In this document: piece by piece, positions 62,080 to 64,000 of the stretch
Position numbering within the stretch: position 1 is the stretch's first letter
Layout of the letters: each line of letters starts with the position of its first letter
Assembly (NCBI GenBank): GCA_021464245.1
Contig: JADCRB010000046.1
Span: 3,717,122 to 3,781,121, forward strand
Source: Carallia brachiata
Taxonomy: Eukaryota; Streptophyta; Magnoliopsida; Malpighiales; Rhizophoraceae
Length of the DNA: 64,000 nucleotides
Direction of reading: 5' to 3'
Notes under the pieces: model-generated
What the model saw: only the letters and a program-made list of their open reading frames with translations
The model's database searches: none
Told to the model about the DNA's origin: nothing
Position numbers and translations under genes: made by a program

Positions 62080-62613
62080 GGGTTAAATGTATTTAATTTC
62101 TTATAATTTAATTATTTTACATTTTACTCTCTTGTGATTTTAATTTAGGTAATAAATTCCTTATACTTTTCAATTTTAAGAATTAACCCCTTAACAGTGA
62201 TTTGTTAAATCAATTAATAGAAATTAGTCAAAATTATATTATTTTGTAATTATTATTTTTTTACCAAAAAATATGTCATTTATTTCTTAAATTGAATTTC
62301 GATATATACTTTAACTGCATCCCACATTATTTACTTCACAATTTTTGTTATTTTTAGTATATTGCACATATTGATATAGATATATTTGAGATAATATTTA
62401 TAATTAACTTATATTGTGAAATATAATAAAATTTCTGTAATCATAAAATAAAATAAGTATGGTCAATTTTTATTAATCAATTTAATAAATTACTGTCAGA
62501 TGGATTAATTACAAAAATTAAAAAGTATAAGGAGATTTATTGACTAAATTGAAATCACAAGAGTGTAATACACAAAACAACTAAACCACAAGGAAATTGA
62601 ATACATTTAACCC
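62080..62613. mobile_element. MITE with long terminal inverted repeats, probably Mutator-like
   Basis: The left end GGGTTAAATGTATTTAATTTC mirrors the right end GAAATTGAATACATTTAACCC, and similarity extends about 130 bases. Flanks TATTTTTTA (62071-62079) and TATTTTTAT (62614-62622) are a near 9-bp duplication differing in one T-run. The termini share GGGTTAA with the element at 26844. No ORF. Confidence 0.6.
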
Positions 62614-63395
62614 TATTTTTATTGCAGACTGTTTTTTAACGTTATACACTTACACTTAAAGGTTTGTAATTCGAGGGGTTTCAAAGAGTTCGAACCCACT
62701 AAAGAATTTTATTTTGCGGTAATTTATTGTTCAAATACGTAGAGTACAAAAGTTTGTAAAATTATAAATCAAACTCATACCTTTTTGGTTTAATTAACTT
62801 AGTATTTTTTCCCATTTAAGAATAAGAAAATACCTCCAAAATTCATTGAGGAAAAAAAAAAAAAAACACATACACATACACATCCAGTTGTCTGATTGCA
62901 CACAGCAACCCTAGAAATTAACTTTACCCGTCATAAATATTCAGCCTTTTTTCTTTTCTTTCAACTTTCGTTCAAGTTACAGGTAACTTAAAATGCAACA
63001 AAGCATGTTCATGACAACAAACGGAACCCTACATGTACCAATGCTTACATGTCTATCATATAATATACTAACCGAACAAGAATGGTCCAATCTGCATGGC
63101 AGAAGTAGTTTCACACAAACCTCACAGATAAAAAGGGCAAAAAAAAAAGTACTAAGACTTGCAAGTCACCTTATGAACGTCCATCCCGTGCCAGAACTAC
63201 CTTGTACAAGAAAATGCATTAATGGACAACCACCTAATACAAAAAAAAAAAAAAAAAGGTCCTACTACAACAATGTTCTGCAAGAGTTCTTGGTGACTGT
63301 ATCCATAGCTCCGTCTTCATTTCTGGGAGATGATTCCATATTATTGAGGTTTCGGGCTTGTGATGATCGAGAATGGTTTGTATATGGCTCCAGAA
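62614..63395. other. Downstream flank of the ZTL gene
   Basis: AT-rich intergenic DNA, then probable ZTL 3' UTR (about 62990-63395). Open plus-strand frames here have no recognisable domain. Confidence 0.5.
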
Positions 63396-64000
63396 TCAGA
63401 TAACAGAACTTGCTAAGGACAGTTCGTGGAGCTCACTTAGCATCCACTCCTCCCCGGTTTGACCCCCAAGGACTATAGCCCTCGTCCCTCCAACAACACA
63501 TGTACTGTGTCCCCAAGCAAATCTTGGGGGTCGTCCGGGTACATTTAGAATCCTCCATGTAGGTTTCTCATCAGTTGGGTCCAGAAGATACAGCTGTGAG
63601 GCAGAGTGCAGACCAGCTACAGAGCCACCAAAGATGGATTTCTACCGCCTGGGAGGCTCACGGCAACATGATCAAGCCTAGGGGGAGGAGCTATGCCTCC
63701 AGGATTTCCAGCACCAGGCATTCCGCTTCCAGTTACACATCTCCAAGCAGGTTCTTCCTCGCTGAGGTCCATAGTGAACACATCACTAGAACGGAACCGA
63801 AGGGGACCACTCTTGGCCAGACCCCCGAACATGAGAATTTTTCTGCCACCGTAAACCGAGAGGGTGTGACCTAGCCGGGAAGGTGGAGTCCAAGCTACTG
63901 GTATCTCTCTCCAGACAGGTTTCTCCATCGACAGATCAAGCAGAAATGTGTCACTAAGGAGTACTCCAGAATCTGCACACCCACCAGAGACTATCAACTT
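63396..64000 (-). CDS. ZTL: ZEITLUPE/ADAGIO1-type clock F-box protein, C-terminal Kelch part
   Basis: The gene enters from the right edge and ends at TGA (63398-63396). Visible are the last Kelch repeats: [76 protein letters not shown], then [37 protein letters not shown] and the C-terminus [22 protein letters not shown] is a LOV/F-box/Kelch protein that senses blue light and targets TOC1 and PRR5 for degradation through SCF; the Kelch propeller helps hold partners. The frame is one base short near 63631-63640 (after LPGGR), where the as-written reading meets a stop. The LOV and F-box parts lie outside the window. Confidence 0.92.

Noticed and set aside
17524..64000. Calling the frameshifted genes pseudogenes
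   Set aside because: Motifs and splice sites are otherwise intact, lesions are single bases, and many different essential genes are hit; consensus indels explain this better.
1..64000. CRISPR arrays, operons, ribosome-binding sites
   Set aside because: Introns, plant transposons and plant-specific families show nuclear plant DNA; regularly spaced repeats here are tandem, not spacer-separated.

Overview
The window is nuclear DNA from a eudicot plant, most likely a woody rosid. It is AT-rich, its genes carry GT-AG introns, and it holds plant-only families: a VIN3-like protein, RbcS, a PLS-class PPR protein and ZEITLUPE. It also holds plant transposons (a Tat-type Ty3/gypsy element, a Mutator-like foldback, Au-like SINEs and several MITEs). 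I cannot fix the species from sequence alone.

Layout. 1-4918: gene-poor, with one old 351-bp tandem duplication. 4924-11246: an LTR retrotransposon with TG..CA ends and a perfect 5-bp target duplication (CATAA). It has lost gag, protease and most of reverse transcriptase, but keeps RNase H, a second archaeal-type RNase H and integrase. Between integrase and the polypurine tract it carries an ORF with a WOX homeodomain, a WUS-box and, after one in-frame TAG, an EAR motif. This is the most unusual object in the window. 11252-17000: MITE-rich intergenic DNA. 17524-21570 (+): a VIL2/VEL1-like gene. 22564-24243 (+): an intronless PPR gene. 25605-26686 (+): a divergent RbcS, followed by a 1.36-kb Mutator-like foldback. 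31857-32514 (-): a SNRNP27-like tri-snRNP protein with a Site II/telo-box promoter. 37172-40263 (+): a class VI-like receptor-like cytoplasmic kinase. 44069-53086 (-): WDR75/UTP17. 54718-57822 (+): NOP58, head-to-head with WDR75. 59280-61176 (-): a small conserved plant protein I cannot name. 63396-64000 (-): the 3' end of a ZEITLUPE (ADAGIO) gene cut by the window edge.

Functional themes. WDR75 and NOP58 both serve the small-subunit processome and snoRNP machinery, and they share an intergenic region with telo-boxes. SNRNP27 belongs to splicing. VIL2 (Polycomb-linked flowering control) and ZTL (clock F-box) are unrelated regulators nearby.

Caution on quality. Single-base frame switches occur inside exons of at least seven conserved genes, several of them in homopolymers. 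This looks more like uncorrected consensus indels than seven independent pseudogenes. CDS coordinates below give the exon span; joined proteins need those indels resolved.
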